Assembly (NCBI GenBank): GCA_947359465.1
Contig: OX375876.1
Location: 84,032,359-84,096,358, forward strand
Reading direction: 5' to 3'
Origin: Metellina segmentata
Lineage: Eukaryota; Arthropoda; Arachnida; Araneae; Tetragnathidae
DNA length: 64,000 nucleotides
Shown here: positions 41,078 to 52,660 of the stretch, piece by piece
Position numbering within the stretch: position 1 is the stretch's first letter
Layout: every line of letters begins with the position of its first letter
Notes under the pieces: model-generated
Told to the model about the DNA's origin: nothing
The model's input: only the letters and a program-made list of their open reading frames with translations
Database searches by the model: none
Translations under genes and position numbers: made by a program

Positions 41078-43689
41078 CAGGGCCGATCCTAGCAGGTGTG
41101 CAGCGCGTGCACCGCACGCGGGCGGCCAAAACAAGGGGCGGCCGCAGGCCGCATATAGTTCTATCAATCAAGCAAAATTTTTTGAAACTTATAATAAGTC
41201 GAATAAATATGCTGAATTTTAAATAGTTATTAAAAAATCAAAACAAGTCCCGATTTTCCGATAGCATAGCATAGTTTAAGAAAAATAGAATGTTAGTGCA
41301 CAGTGTGTTGGTCCATTGTCCATTAATGTCTACTCTTTACACACATTCTTTATTTGATAGCAAAATTCGTGGCAGAGCCGGCAATACGGCATAGAAAAGG
41401 ATACCAAATTTTAAATTATTATCTAAAAAATAACCAAAGGGCATATTTTTGTGGTGCGAAATAAAGACGAGGCTGGAAAAAAATTGTACTATTAACGCGG
41501 AACAACAAAATGTTCACAATCGAGAGAAAAAGCGATGGCACACCATCATTGAAAAATTAATTGCTGTAGTACAATTTTTAGCCAGTCAAAATTTGGCATT
41601 CAGAGGAACTAGTACGAAGTTGTATCACAGAGATAATGGTAATTTTTTAAAGGCAGTGGAGATGTTGGCCAAATTTGATCCAATTATTTCAGAACACCTT
41701 AATAATGTCAGTAAATACAAAGATAACAAAACACGTATTCCACACTACTTAACGCAGCATTTTCAAAATGAAATAATTAATATTTTAGCCGAATCTATTC
41801 GTAATGAGATAACACGCATTGTCAAAAAAGCCAAATATTACACTGTAATTCTCGACTCTACACCAGATATGTGAACACTACTGATGGTAAGGTAGATATT
41901 TTAGAATTTTTTCTAGGATTTTTTCCAGTAACTAATACTACTGGAGAAGGTCTGTGCAATTTTCTATTAGAGAAGCTATTACCTAGTCTGAAGCTCGAAG
42001 TTAAAGATATACGGGGTCAGGACTACGACATTGGATCGAACATGAAGGGGAAAAATATAGGGCTTCATAAACGGATTCTCAATATCAATCCTAGAGCATT
42101 ATACGTGCCGTGTGCGGCTCATACATTAAATCTCGTCGTTAAAGACGCTGCCAGCTCCAGTGGAGAAATTTCTGGTTTTTTGATATGGTACAAGAGGTAT
42201 ATAATTACTTTTCTGCGTCCCCATATCGATGGGATTTACTAAAAAAACACGTGAAAAGTCTAACTTTAAAACCGTTAAGCGAAACAAGGTGGGAAAGTCG
42301 TATCAATGCTATTAGACCTCTAAAACATTATTACCGCATTAAATGCCTTAATTGAAGATACCACCAGAGACACGAAAACAAAAATGGGTGCTGAATCAAT
42401 AATTAAAAGTCTTGAAACATTTAAATTTTTGTGTTCAATTTTAATTTGGCATGATTTATTATCAAGAATTGATGTATTGAGTAAAATGCTTCAAAATCCT
42501 AAATTAAACATCGCGGAATGCATTGAAGGTTTATATAATCTTAAAAAATATTTAGTTTCCCAAAGATCAGACGATAATTTTAAAATATTTGTCGATTCAG
42601 CAACAACACTTGCTAGAGATTTAGGTATTGATCCCGAATTTCCCATCTCGAAGCTCAGGAAAAAGGTCCGTTTATTTGATTGCGAGGGCAATGATGAACC
42701 AGTTTCAAATCCCTAACAGCAATTCAAGACTGCTTTCTATTTTGAAATTCTTGATCAATGCAATTCTCTTCGGTAAATGAAAGATTTACCTTATTATCTG
42801 AGTGCCATTCAATATTCAGCTTTCTGTATGATTTTCACAACTTTTATAATGCTGATCTCATGAAAGCCTGCATGGACTTAGATATTAAGTTACAGGTACA
42901 GGAGGAAGGAAATATTGTGAAAGATATAGACAGTATATAACTCTTTAATGAAATAATTTCATTCAAAGATATTTTTCTAGGTAGAAAACAGCCAATTGAG
43001 ATATTAGAAATTATAGTAAAAAATAATCTCATTCCCTGTTTTCCAAATTTTGCTCTAACAATAAGAATTTTTTTAACCTTACCTGTTTCTGTGGCTTTAG
43101 GTGAAAGAAGTTTCAGTAAATTAAAAATTACTTGAGAAATAATATGACACAAGAAATAATATGACACAAGAAAGGCTTTCAGATTTGGCCATCATCTCTA
43201 TTGAATCCGAAATCTCTGAAAAAATTGATTTCAACGAAATTATTAACAAATTTGCTTCTCAAAAAGCCAGAAAAGTTATTTTATAGTTAGGTAGTCTTTA
43301 TAGAAGGACTGATTTATATACTTTTCCTTTCATGAGATTTATGCTTTAGAACTTTTTTTTTATTAGATTATATTTTCTGATTAAATACTGTTGTTTTGCA
43401 TTTCTAATTATAAAATGTCTATTTTTATTTCAAAGGTAATGTTTTTGTTTGTTTGTTATTTTTAAAAGTATTTTGTCGCTATTATAACTTATTAACTGGC
43501 CAAAAAATAAAGTTTTGCATTTCAAATTTTATTTGCATTTTTATTATAATGTTTTACTTTTTACTCTTACACAGGTAGATGAGTTCATAACGTCAACGTT
43601 AAGTATTAGTCAAAATATGAAAAATTCTCTAGAGGGGCGGCACATTAGGCCTTTGCACGCGGGCGGCCGACACCCTAGGATCGGCCCTG
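41078..43689 (+). mobile_element. hAT transposon, TIR CAGGGCCGATCCTAG, perfect 8-bp TSD
   Basis: Both ends carry CAGGGCCGATCCTAG in inverted orientation, and subterminal CGGGCGGCC is present at both ends. The duplication AAGGAAGT occurs at 41070-41077 and 43690-43697. 2,612 bp, near full length, encoding a broken transposase. Confidence 0.96.
41449..43286 (+). pseudogene. hAT transposase of the ZMYM1/DUF4371-like group, disrupted
   Basis: First block (41449-41871): RWHTIIEKLIAVVQFLASQN, LAFRG and VILDSTPDM, as in the DUF4371 N-terminal catalytic half. A stop follows; the next frame (41871-42242) gives LEFFLGFFPVTNTTGEGLCN, GQDYDIGSNMKGKNIGLHKR and VPCAAHTLNLVVKDAA. Another break follows; 42384-42716 holds the insertion domain. 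The C-terminal part (43085-43286) reads LPVSVALGERSFSKLKIT, the hAT dimerisation motif, followed by a stop. Several stops and shifts make it non-functional. It should act at the TIRs of 41078-43689. Confidence 0.9.
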
Positions 43690-45731
43690 AAGGAAGTGTT
43701 TGTTTGTTTGTTTGTCTGTCTGTTTGTTTGTTTCGCGGCCGCAAAATCCTGGCAATCTATGGCACTTACAGCAATGAGATTTGGTACACAGGTAGTCCGA
43801 ATTATTTGCAATTTTTGGGTCGTGGCGAATTTTAAAATTCAATCTGGAAGATTTCTAAATGAATTTAATAGTTTTATTATTTACCTGGTTTCTTAAACGC
43901 GTTTCTTCCGGAGAAAAGAAGAAACGCACGAAAATAGACTTTTTCTACCCACGTGACCTTTTATATTTTCACAAGAGATTGTAATGTCACGTGAACTTTC
44001 TATTTTCCAAAAAAAAAAAAAAAAAAACAGATTGCATCTTCTGCCTTTCGCGTTAAGAAAAAAGAAACAGATTACGTTTCCTGTCCCATTCCATTTCCGC
44101 AATGATAACAAGAGATAAAAAACATATTGACTGAGATTGTTAAGTTTTTTTTCGTATTCTATTTTTAAAATTCAATCTAGAAGATTTTTAAATGAATTTA
44201 ATAGTTTTATTCTCTACGTGGATTTTCGGACGAAAGAAGAACAGCCTCAATCTTGACTTTTCTCCCCACGTGACCTTGGATCTATGCCAAGTTTTTTTCA
44301 TCGCTTCAGAGAAGCTCAGAAAATTATTTTTTTGTTTCCGCTTTGATTTTGCGCGGCGGAGGAGAGCTTCGCGTTAAAAAAAAGAAACAGATTACATTTC
44401 CAGTCCCATTCCATTTCCGCTTCCATTCTCATTTTCACTGAGAGCAAGAAATAAAAAAAACATATTGAAATAAAAACATATTGACTGGGATTAAGTTTAT
44501 TTTCGTAAGGATCCGCTAAAGATATCGGAATCGCTAAAGAAGGATTGAAAATTTCAACGGATTTGAAGTCTGCTGAAAATTTTACTGTAGATTGTTATTA
44601 AAATATGATTTTCTTTAAGGTACCTCTTTTTTTTTTCATACGTTGAAAAGCCAATTTTGACGAAAATTTGCAATTTCTTTTTATTCTAACAAATTCCCTG
44701 TACTTTTGTGCTTCTAAAACAGTTTAAACTTTCCATGTGCGAGTAATAGAAAAAAAAGTTAAGTCAATTTAAAATTTGAACGAAATTGTTAATTTACCGG
44801 AAGTAGCATAACGAAACCGGAACTAAAAAAACGAATATTTTATTTTTACCATAATTTCTACCTTTTATCTGTGATATTAAGTTAAAACATATAATAATTA
44901 TGTTTCTAAAATTGCCTGAAATCTAATTTCTAAAATAAAACAATTTTTTAATAAAATTCACTTATTTGTTAGAAGAATTTCGCATTATATTTTTACTCCC
45001 TTGGATTTTGTTTACAAGCATTTTTCTCAGAATTAAATTTTAGGTATAAACATTGAATTACAGAAATGATAACTAAAAAAGTTATTGATGTATATTTATA
45101 AAATTTTTTATGCACATTCGAAATAGTGTTTGCTTGTGCATGCTCTAGAATCAAATTGATATCTTTATTTTATTTTTTCCTTATTTATGAGCTTCCAATT
45201 CAATATCAATGTTGCAAAATGGTCAAAAATCCTTTAACAATTTTTCAATGTGTCATAAAACCTTTACCTTAAACCTTGTATCATAAACCCTTAAACACCA
45301 GGTTAACACCTTACACCACGGGCACGGGCAACGCCGGGCTATCTCTACTATTATAAGAGAAAGTGTTTGTTTGTTTGTTTGCCTCTTTGGGGCCGCAAAA
45401 TCCTGACGATTCTATGACACTTACAGCAATGAGATTTGGCACACAGGTAGTCCAAATTATTTGCAATTTTGGGGTCGCGGCGAATTTTAATATTCAATCT
45501 AGAAGATTTTAAATGAATTTCATAGTTTTATTCTCCGTCGGTTTTTCCAACGCGGAGAACATTTCTACTCATGCGACCTTGCAGTCAGGGTTTGGAATCA
45601 TGCCAAGTTTTTTACATTCGCAAAACGCGGAGATTATTTTTTTTTTCCGCTTTGATATGGCGCGATTGATTTTCCAGTCAGACGATAAATCTTTTAACAG
45701 AAGTCAAAGTTATTTTTTCTACCTCCTAGAC

Positions 45732-46939
45732 CAGTGTTTCCCAAACTTTTGACAAATGTGTACCCCTTCTATATAATTTTCGTAACACTGAGTACCCTTC
45801 GTAAAAAAATAGATGTATTTTAATAACAATCAAAATTTTTTTTTTCTTTTTTTTGTGACATACACAAAATAATAAGAAAAGATAAATAAAATTATTCACA
45901 AAAAAATATAAATGAAAGTTATATTAAAAATAACGTTTATTTGGATCAATGAGAAGGATGGAATTGTTTGTGCTGAGATAACAGATCGTCATAATTTGGT
46001 TCCCTGGTTGCTAATTTTAATCCGAGATGTTCCTTTTTTTTCGACTAAATGTCTACCAAATGCTGAAAAAACAACTTCACATAAATATGAAGTTGGAAAA
46101 GGCAAGATGTATTTTAGAACTCTTTCTGTTGAAACCGGATACACAAGTTGCATTTGTAACCAGAATGATGTTAAATTACTCTCCTTATGTTTATTTTTCA
46201 AGAATCCGTCTGAAGCCAATTCCAACAATTGCTCTTTTTCCGCATGCGACAAATCTTCTGGCATGGATGTTGTGTTAATATTAAACGGATATCTTATCCA
46301 TTCAATATTTTTGGTTAAATCAGTGAAATAGTTTTTTAAGCCCACTTGCAAACTCTCCAAATGCTGTGTTATGCATTTCAGAGTATCAGCATCAATTTTA
46401 GTAGTCGAACTTGTTATAAACTCATGAAGAGAGGGAAACGAGTCTACTTCTCCATTACCAACTCTCTTTTGCCATAACTTTAGTTTTGCGATGGTAGCGT
46501 TCACTTTATCTTGAACGTGAAACAATGAAATTTCTTCGCCTTGTAACGATAAGTTGAGGCAATTTAAAACAGAGAATATATCTGCTAAGTATGCTAGTTT
46601 ACAAAGCCATTTACAGTCATGTAAACAATTTCTCAACTCAAATCTATCATTAAGAAAACATTGAAGTTCATGTCAAAGCTGTGCCTGTCAGGCCGGTTGC
46701 GCCCGACGGAGGGTTAGCGAAGCTGTTTCTTAAACGAAGTGTGGTATATTTCCGCCGTGTCACTCCGGACGATCTCACGCCTCACAAGACTGTCTTGACT
46801 TGACTCATAAGAACGCAGAATTAGGCGCAGCCAAGCACAGTGCAGTGCATATCCCCACCAAACAACGGTGCAACGCGTACCCCCACCAAACTCTTCCCGT
46901 ATCCCTGGGGGTACGCGTACCACACTTTGGGAAACACTG
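45732..46939 (-). mobile_element. hAT element (deletion derivative), TIR CAGTGTTTCCCAAA, perfect 8-bp TSD
   Basis: Ends CAGTGTTTCCCAAACTTTTG and TTTGGGAAACACTG. Duplication TCCTAGAC at 45724-45731 and 46940-46947. Subterminal GTACCCC and GGGGGTACGCGTACC. Holds a transposase C-terminal fragment. Confidence 0.95.
45989..46636 (-). pseudogene. hAT (ZBED5/FAM200-like) transposase, C-terminal part
   Basis: An open frame of 215 aa without the N-terminal BED zinc finger or the first catalytic region. Seen: LAYLADIFSVLNCLNLSLQG, IAKLKLWQKRV, then LPFPTSYLCEVVFSAFGRHL, the dimerisation motif of the ZBED5/SCAND3-like family. The rest of the gene was lost when the element shrank to 1.2 kb. The ORF reading on the opposite strand is a shadow. 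Confidence 0.85.
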
Positions 46940-47194
46940 TCCTAGACGATTAAAGATAGAGCAAAACTTTCAACGGATTTGAAATCTGATGAAAATTTTA
47001 ATTTAGAATGATACCTAAAATATCATTTTCTTTAAATAAATAATTTTTTAATTGAATATAACTTTAACGGATTTGAAATCTGCGGAAAATTTTACACCAG
47101 CTTAAAGCCTTACATCACGGCGTTGCCCGTGGCGCAAACCAACACCACGGGCACGGGCAACGCCGGGCTAGCCAAGCAGTGGCTAGTTGTGATA

Positions 47195-47852
47195 TCTATA
47201 TATACATTTCTCTTACGTGGCAAACAAAAAAGACGTTATTTGTTACCGCGTTTTGGCAACATTGTGCGATTGTTTGTTTACTAGGAGCCTCGCGCCTCCT
47301 TTGAATCTATAACGTTATCGGATGAAATTTTATTGAAAAAAAATGAATTTTAGACGAGCTGTTGCAGTTTGTAATAGAAATCTAAGAAAGCGGAGGGTCT
47401 TTTCAGGCTATTTAAAAAACGGTCCTTTTCAAGGCTAACAATTATAGTACAACAAGACGCATGCACTACAGCTTTCGACAACAAACTCAGTCAAAAAGTG
47501 TATGGGTGGCTCGAGTACTGGGGAAATGTACGCACAAACAACATGCTGGGTATTCAATTTCCAAAGCAGCGCTCACATTGCAAGTAAAAATTTGCTCAAA
47601 GTTTTCATTTAAATTCTGATTTCAGAGGTACTGTATGTAATACAACAAACTGGAATTTTATGTAATACAACAAATTTAGATTTGAAAAATATTTTTTTGG
47701 AATATATTTTGTAATCAATCCCTTTTGCTAGGACAAGTGTCTTCATTGATGCGAGCGAAGCGAGCATAGGTTCGCTCAGCGAACCAATGAGAATTGCGAA
47801 GCAATCCTCCGGGGGTTGGCGAGCGTTAGCGAGCAGGGGGAGGGCCCCCTAG
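47195..47852 (+). mobile_element. Helitron, family B, copy 1
   Basis: 5' TCTATATATACATTTCTCTT after a host A, 8 bp past copy 4 of family C; 3' end GCAGGGGGAGGGCCCCCTAG before T. Upstream of the end are GGTTCGCTCAGCGAACC and ATTGCGAAGCAAT palindromes. The second copy is at 51099-52562. No coding capacity. Confidence 0.85.
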
Positions 47853-48522
47853 TATAACTATGATATGCGTAGCGATGAACATTTGATGTGGGTAATTACA
47901 ACAGTCTAGTACTAATTTCTCCCACTCTCAAATTCACCATATGGCCTTACTGACGAATTATACGTTTTAAACATAGCAACCGTGTCCCGAAAAGCTCCGT
48001 CCGTTTTTTCTTTTTTACTTTTTTAGAAAAACCACAATTTTAAGTAATACATTTATATACACATGAATGAATTAATTTTGACGTGACTTGACAGTTGGAT
48101 TCATATAAAAACTCACTTCACTAATCTCAACAATCTTTTAAAATCAAGTGTATTCCGTGCCTTTACTCTATAATATATGTGTGTGATTCAGCACAGTTTT
48201 TTTTTTGCTTATACATTTCATTACTAATTTTATCTGTAATTTCAACATTTATCCCCATGCTTGGGGGGAGGGGGGAAGCGACTCGCGAATATAAAAATAT
48301 CGGAGGGTTCGAATTAATCTTTCCCTTAGGACTTGGCGCCCATGTCTCCTGATAGTAGGCTGGTCATATTTCCTTGAGATAAAAACGAGACACTAGGATA
48401 GCTAAAACGGGACGGGGTAATGTATCCATGAAATAAGACAATAAAATATTTCTGGAGATTGTAATTGAAACTGTAGTTTCACCTCTTAGACAGTCATTTG
48501 ACATCTCTCGCCACCAGTCAAC
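47853..48522. other. Intergenic, no gene recognised
   Basis: No coding region, RNA gene or complete repeat identified. Confidence 0.4.
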
Positions 48523-48525
48523 TAA

Positions 48526-48978
48526 GGATAGGTGCACACATTCGGTTTTTCAACGTGCGGCGCCGTTGCGGCATCGAAGCCCAACTATGCACACATAACC
48601 GTAAAATGACGCAAATTCTCATTTCGCGCCATTTGCAAAAAAATATTCTATCGAAAAAAACGTGTTTATTTCGCTTGGTGTCAAAAAAGTATATTTTGTA
48701 ACACAAAATAGACGTTACTGGATACAACCATTTATTGATTATTATTTATATTCCATTTAAAAATGAAAAACAAGGTAATTCAGAACGGAGAAGTGTTTGC
48801 GGCGAGCTGCGACGCCGTGGGGAATTGCGGTACAAATTGCACGCAAGTTGGACGTGCGTCGCAGCAGCGGGGCCGGAAACATGTGTGCACTACTCCATTG
48901 GATCTAATGTATCTCTGACCGCACTTGTGTTTTGGCAGCGGCGCCGTACGTTGAAAAACCGGATATGTGCACCGGGCC
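48526..48978. mobile_element. PIF/Harbinger-type MITE, 453 bp, TAA target duplication
   Basis: The left end GGATAGGTGCACACATTCGG aligns without gaps to the inverse of the right end, GGCCCGGTGCACATATCCGG, then TTTTTCAACGT(G/A)CGGCGCCG; the TIR is about 39 bp. TAA at 48523-48525 and 48979-48981. A diverged end is at 18272-18320 beside TTA. The 3-bp TWA duplication suggests Harbinger. Confidence 0.8.
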
Positions 48979-48981
48979 TAA

Positions 48982-49749
48982 CATTACAGTAGAACAGACG
49001 CCGCGTATCCAGGTGGCCAAAGAAAACACGTTGACCACGAAAAAGGTTAAGCATAATAGCGAATAACTGATCAGTGGAAAGAATATTTATAGTTTTTGTT
49101 GAAAAAGGGACAAAAATGACATTTGAACGACAGGACGGTCAGAAAATATGAAAAAAAAACAGTAATGTGTCTACTGTCCGGTTCATAACGGTTCGTATGG
49201 TCAGCGTACCTATGATTAAGTGCCATTGCTACCAAATCATGAAAGTGGCAAGCCACTGCATATTTAACTACCCATCTTATGTGTGTTTGTCCCTCAAATT
49301 AGGGGACAAAATATATTGAGGAGGCAAGGGAGAGTCGAGCCTCAGACCTTCCAATGTTCAACGCTTCTTACAAAATCGTTTCCCGGCATTGGCGTACTGT
49401 GAGTACTTCCTGGCACAACACACGTCCCTCCCCCTTCGGGCAGCAGATGAAGAGGAGAGGAATTTTCCTACAAAAGACGTACCGTGCACGCGCCCTCCTG
49501 CTTTCTGGCGGATACATCCGGCCATGCGGCGGAAGTTTCTTGTTCGTGTCTTAACGAATTTCTCTCCTCCACTCACAGTGTTACGTATTTCTATTTTGTA
49601 GTACCATAACGAAAGAATGCTATCGACCTTGTTAAAAAGAGTAACGTTTTCCAGATCGCAGGGTCCCCTCTGTTGACGTGCAAAATGTAAATGCATCTCA
49701 AATCAGGGCTGTCAGATTTTAAGGAAGGAAAAGGCGCCCAATTTCGCTA
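48982..49749. other. Intergenic, GC-richer island around 49350-49600
   Basis: No recognisable gene. The short open frames on both strands at 49354-49696 are mutually overlapping and have no known domain. Confidence 0.35.
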
Positions 49750-49757
49750 ATGTAAAA

Positions 49758-50381
49758 TAGGGATGCGACATCGACAGCAAAGCATCGATGTTTTGAAACA
49801 TCGATGTTCAAAATTAAAACATCGATGTTGATAATACATCGCCCCAAAACCATCGATGTTTTTAAAATTCAGTGTATTTAAACTATTTTCCACATTTCTT
49901 AAAAGTGATTTAGCACCTAGTGATGCAACATCGACCGCAAAACATCGATGTTCAAAATTAAAACATCGATGTTGACAATGCATCGTCCCCAAACCATCGA
50001 TGTTTTTAAAATTCAGTGTATTTAAACTTTTTTCCACATTTCTTAAAACTGGTTTAGCAACTAGTGATGCGACATCGGCTCCAATACATCGATGTTTTTT
50101 ATAAAACCTCAATGTTTTGAAAACATCGACATCAATGCCGCCTTTCTACTTTTCAGACCCTTCACCCTTGGCCACTTTGGTCTAAAAGTATGTTCAATTT
50201 GCTGATTATAAAAATTATGCTACTTGGTTATTTTTTAAATTTTTATAACCGTACGTTTTTCATTTAAAAATAAAACATCGACAACGTAAAAACATCGACA
50301 CGTATAAACATGGATGTTACAAAAACATCGACTCCAATACATCGATGTTTTGAAAACATCGACATCGATATCGCATCCCTA
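49758..50381. mobile_element. hAT MITE built of ATCGAT palindromes, perfect 8-bp TSD
   Basis: Ends TAGGGATGCGACATCGACAG and the inverse of CGACATCGATATCGCATCCCTA (last 8 bases CATCCCTA). Duplication ATGTAAAA at 49750-49757 and 50382-50389. The interior has three tandem units, starting near 49762, 49922 and 50065, each with GATGCRACATCG and AACATCGATGTT self-palindromes. No transposase. Confidence 0.9.
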
Positions 50382-50389
50382 ATGTAAAA

Positions 50390-51024
50390 CACCCAAATAC
50401 GCATACACAATTTAAAAGCACTTTGCAAATGAGTTTTAAAAATGAGAAAGTATAAACAAACTACTGGAAGTTGAAGAAAATACTTTGGGTTAAGAACTAA
50501 TTTTTTTTTCACGGGGGAGGGATGATCCGCTTTGACGACATCTGTTGATATTTTCACCAACACCACGGGCAACGCCGTGATGGCTGTTATTCAATAGACT
50601 ACGATTATTCCCAAACCAAATGGGAATTCGAAGTGGTATTTATAAAGCGCAAAGAGGCGAAACAAAGGACATCTCAAACGTCGTGCTCTCATAAAGGAGG
50701 CTGGAGCTAAAGGATTATGTGAGCGGCACGACGCTTCACTTTTGAGGCGCTCTCGCTGAACCAGTTGACGCTCAGCATCAGATGTCCGGATCTTCTAGGA
50801 TTCCCCATCTCTCGTTCTTTCTTACTGTTGACGTTTTCCATAATTCAAAATTTTGCATACCTATAATAAGCCAGAATCACCTATAAAACAAAATAAGAAA
50901 AACAGATAAATGGCAACAAGAACTTGGTTGGTAGCTTTGGAGAAGCTGGTACATAGATTGAGCTTTGCAATTACTTGGATTGTTTTACCAGAATTGTTGA
51001 AAAATCAATTACTTATCCCAAAAC
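50390..51024. other. Intergenic, no gene recognised
   Basis: Contains a lone caccacgggcaacgccgtg piece (50560-50579) related to the 3' part of the family C Helitrons. Nothing else identified. Confidence 0.4.
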
Positions 51025-51098
51025 AGTTTTGACTTAAGTTAAATTCTAATACATTTGTATTTTTCGTTTTACTTATTTTCTTTTCAAAATATAATCTA

Positions 51099-52562
51099 TC
51101 TATATATATAATTCTCTTACGTGGCACGCAAAAAATACGTTATTAGTTATCGCGTTTTGGCAACATTGTACGATTGTTTGTTTATCACGAAGCCTCGCGC
51201 TTCAATTGAATTTATAGCGTTATCGGATGAAATTTTATTGGGAAAAAAATGAATTTTAGTCGAGCTGTGCAGTTAATAATAGGGAACAGCTATACTCTAC
51301 GTTTATGAGCGATGGCAACGGCCTTGGCGATTTTTTTTGGCGCACTTCTAAAGTTCCCAAGGAAAGAATTATTTCCTAACTCTTTTTCTGTCAAAAATTT
51401 TTTTCTTTTTACAACACATTTCAAAACGATAAGAAAGGATATTTTTTTTAAACTTTAACAAAAAGTAGTAAGCTTAAGCACATATCAAAACACATTTGTG
51501 AACCAGCAGAGAAACTAAGCTACGAATGTTGGTTAAGAATACCCTGAAACTTATCAATTACACTATATACAGTGGGCATGTTGAAAAATAAAAAGATTTA
51601 TAAAAGAAAAAGAGCAAGAAATAATACAACCTGATAACGTCAGAATTACTTCGTAAAAAAAAATAATGAAAACGAAAATGGTCCCAAAACAAAACTCTTA
51701 ATCCTATCGTGAAAAAACTATTATAATAAAATAAAAATTCCACAACTGTCAAAATACAAATCAATGGACCAATGGTATCACAGAAAACGATTTAAAAAGA
51801 CCAATGCAATTAAAGGATATTTTAAAAACAAAATTACCAATGGGAGGAAAGAAAAAATTTCAACCGAATCAATGATATCAAACGACTTTAACGGATTTTG
51901 GAAGAACTTTCTAGAATATTCAAAATGAAAATTGAAAGTTTCCGTTTGCCGAGGTTGCCATGAAAACCACAACAACTGTAACGAAAGATGGGTTGCCTTA
52001 ATTTATCGTAACTCGCTACTAGAAGTGCGCCAAAAAAATCGCCAAGCCGTTGCCATCACTCATAAACGTAGAGTGTAGCTGTACCAATAATAGAAATCAA
52101 ATAAAGCGAAGGATCTTTTCAGGAACATTTAAAAAAAAGGTCCTTTTCAGGGTCAACAATTATAGTTCAACAAGACGCTTGCACTACAACTTTCGACTAC
52201 AAACTCAATGAAAAAGCGTGGGTGGATCAAGTTCAGGGGTAAATGTATATACAAACAACATGCTGGGTATTCAATTTCCAAATCAGCGCTCACATTTCGA
52301 GTCAAAATTTGCTCAAAGTTTTCATTTGAATTCTGATTTTAGAGGTACTGTTTATATCTTTTCTGAAAAACAGCAAAAAATTTAGATTTGAAAAGTATTT
52401 TTTTGGAATATCATATTTTGTAAACAATTCTTTCTGCTAGGACACATGTCTTCATTGATGCGAGCGAAGCGAGCATTGGTTCGCGCAGCGATCCAATGCG
52501 GATTGCGAAGCATTCCTCCGGGGGGTTGGCGAGCGTTAGCGAGCAGGTGGCGGGCCCCCTAG
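51099..52562 (+). mobile_element. Helitron, family B, copy 2, carrying a nested MITE
   Basis: 5' TCTATATATATAATTCTCTT after AATATAATCTA; 3' end GCGGGCCCCCTAG before TTTCCGAATATTTGG. The MITE at 51283-52085 interrupts it. A copy of the uninterrupted host site (aatataatcta|ttcccgaatatttgg) lies at 52633-52658, which fixes both ends. The 3' region has the family hairpins GAGCGAAGCGAGC and GATTGCGAAGCATTC. Confidence 0.92.
51283..52085. mobile_element. MITE, 803 bp, 8-bp TSD, copy 2
   Basis: Same family as 21745-22553; ends GGAACAGCTATACTCTACGT and GTAGAGTGTAGCTGTACC. Duplication AATAATAG at 51275-51282 and 52086-52093. The interior is closely similar to copy 1 (caaaacacatttgtgaa; cagcagagaaactaag). 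Confidence 0.92.
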
Positions 52563-52660
52563 TTTCCGAATATTTGGTTAAGTTAAATTCTAATACATTT
52601 GGTTTTTTAGTTTTACTTATTTTCTTTTCAAAATATAATCTATTCCCGAATATTTGGGAC

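Larger units (their letters stand above)
41055..45341 (+). mobile_element. Helitron, family C, copy 3, carrying a nested hAT element
   Basis: 5' TCTCTAATATTATAAAAGGA after a host A. The hAT at 41078-43689 sits 23 bp inside. The rest continues with the usual (GTTT)n run and the gcacttacagcaatgagatt block. The 3' side reads CACGGGCACGGGCAACGCCG then GGCTA, where the next Helitron starts; the last ~17 bp of the family consensus are missing. Internal repeats occur around 43840-44640. Confidence 0.8.
45342..47186 (+). mobile_element. Helitron, family C, copy 4, directly behind copy 3 and carrying a nested hAT
   Basis: 5' TCTCTACTATTATAAGAG, which directly follows the 3' end of copy 3; 3' end AGCAGTGGCTAG before T. 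Near the 3' end lie GGCGTTGCCCGTGGCG and CACCACGGGCACGGGCAACG in inverse orientation. The hAT at 45732-46939 interrupts the ctcctagac/gttaaagatagag junction seen intact in copy 2. Confidence 0.85.
51025..52660 (+). repeat. Host tandem duplication of ~75 bp flanking the Helitron
   Basis: Ttaagttaaattctaatacattt through aatataatcta occurs at 51025-51098 (left of the Helitron) and again at 52575-52643 (right of it). Confidence 0.85.

Noticed and set aside
43515..43896. Plus and minus frames with VCLFVCLFV and KQTNKQTN runs
   Set aside because: Translations of the (GTTT)n microsatellite at the Helitron 5' end; the same occurs at 25.5 and 30.3 kb.
45912..46331. Plus-strand 139-aa frame
   Set aside because: Antisense shadow of the hAT transposase fragment on the minus strand.
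49747..50112. 121-aa frame with HRCF repeats
   Set aside because: It is the translation of the ATCGAT palindromes in the hAT MITE, not a repeat protein gene.
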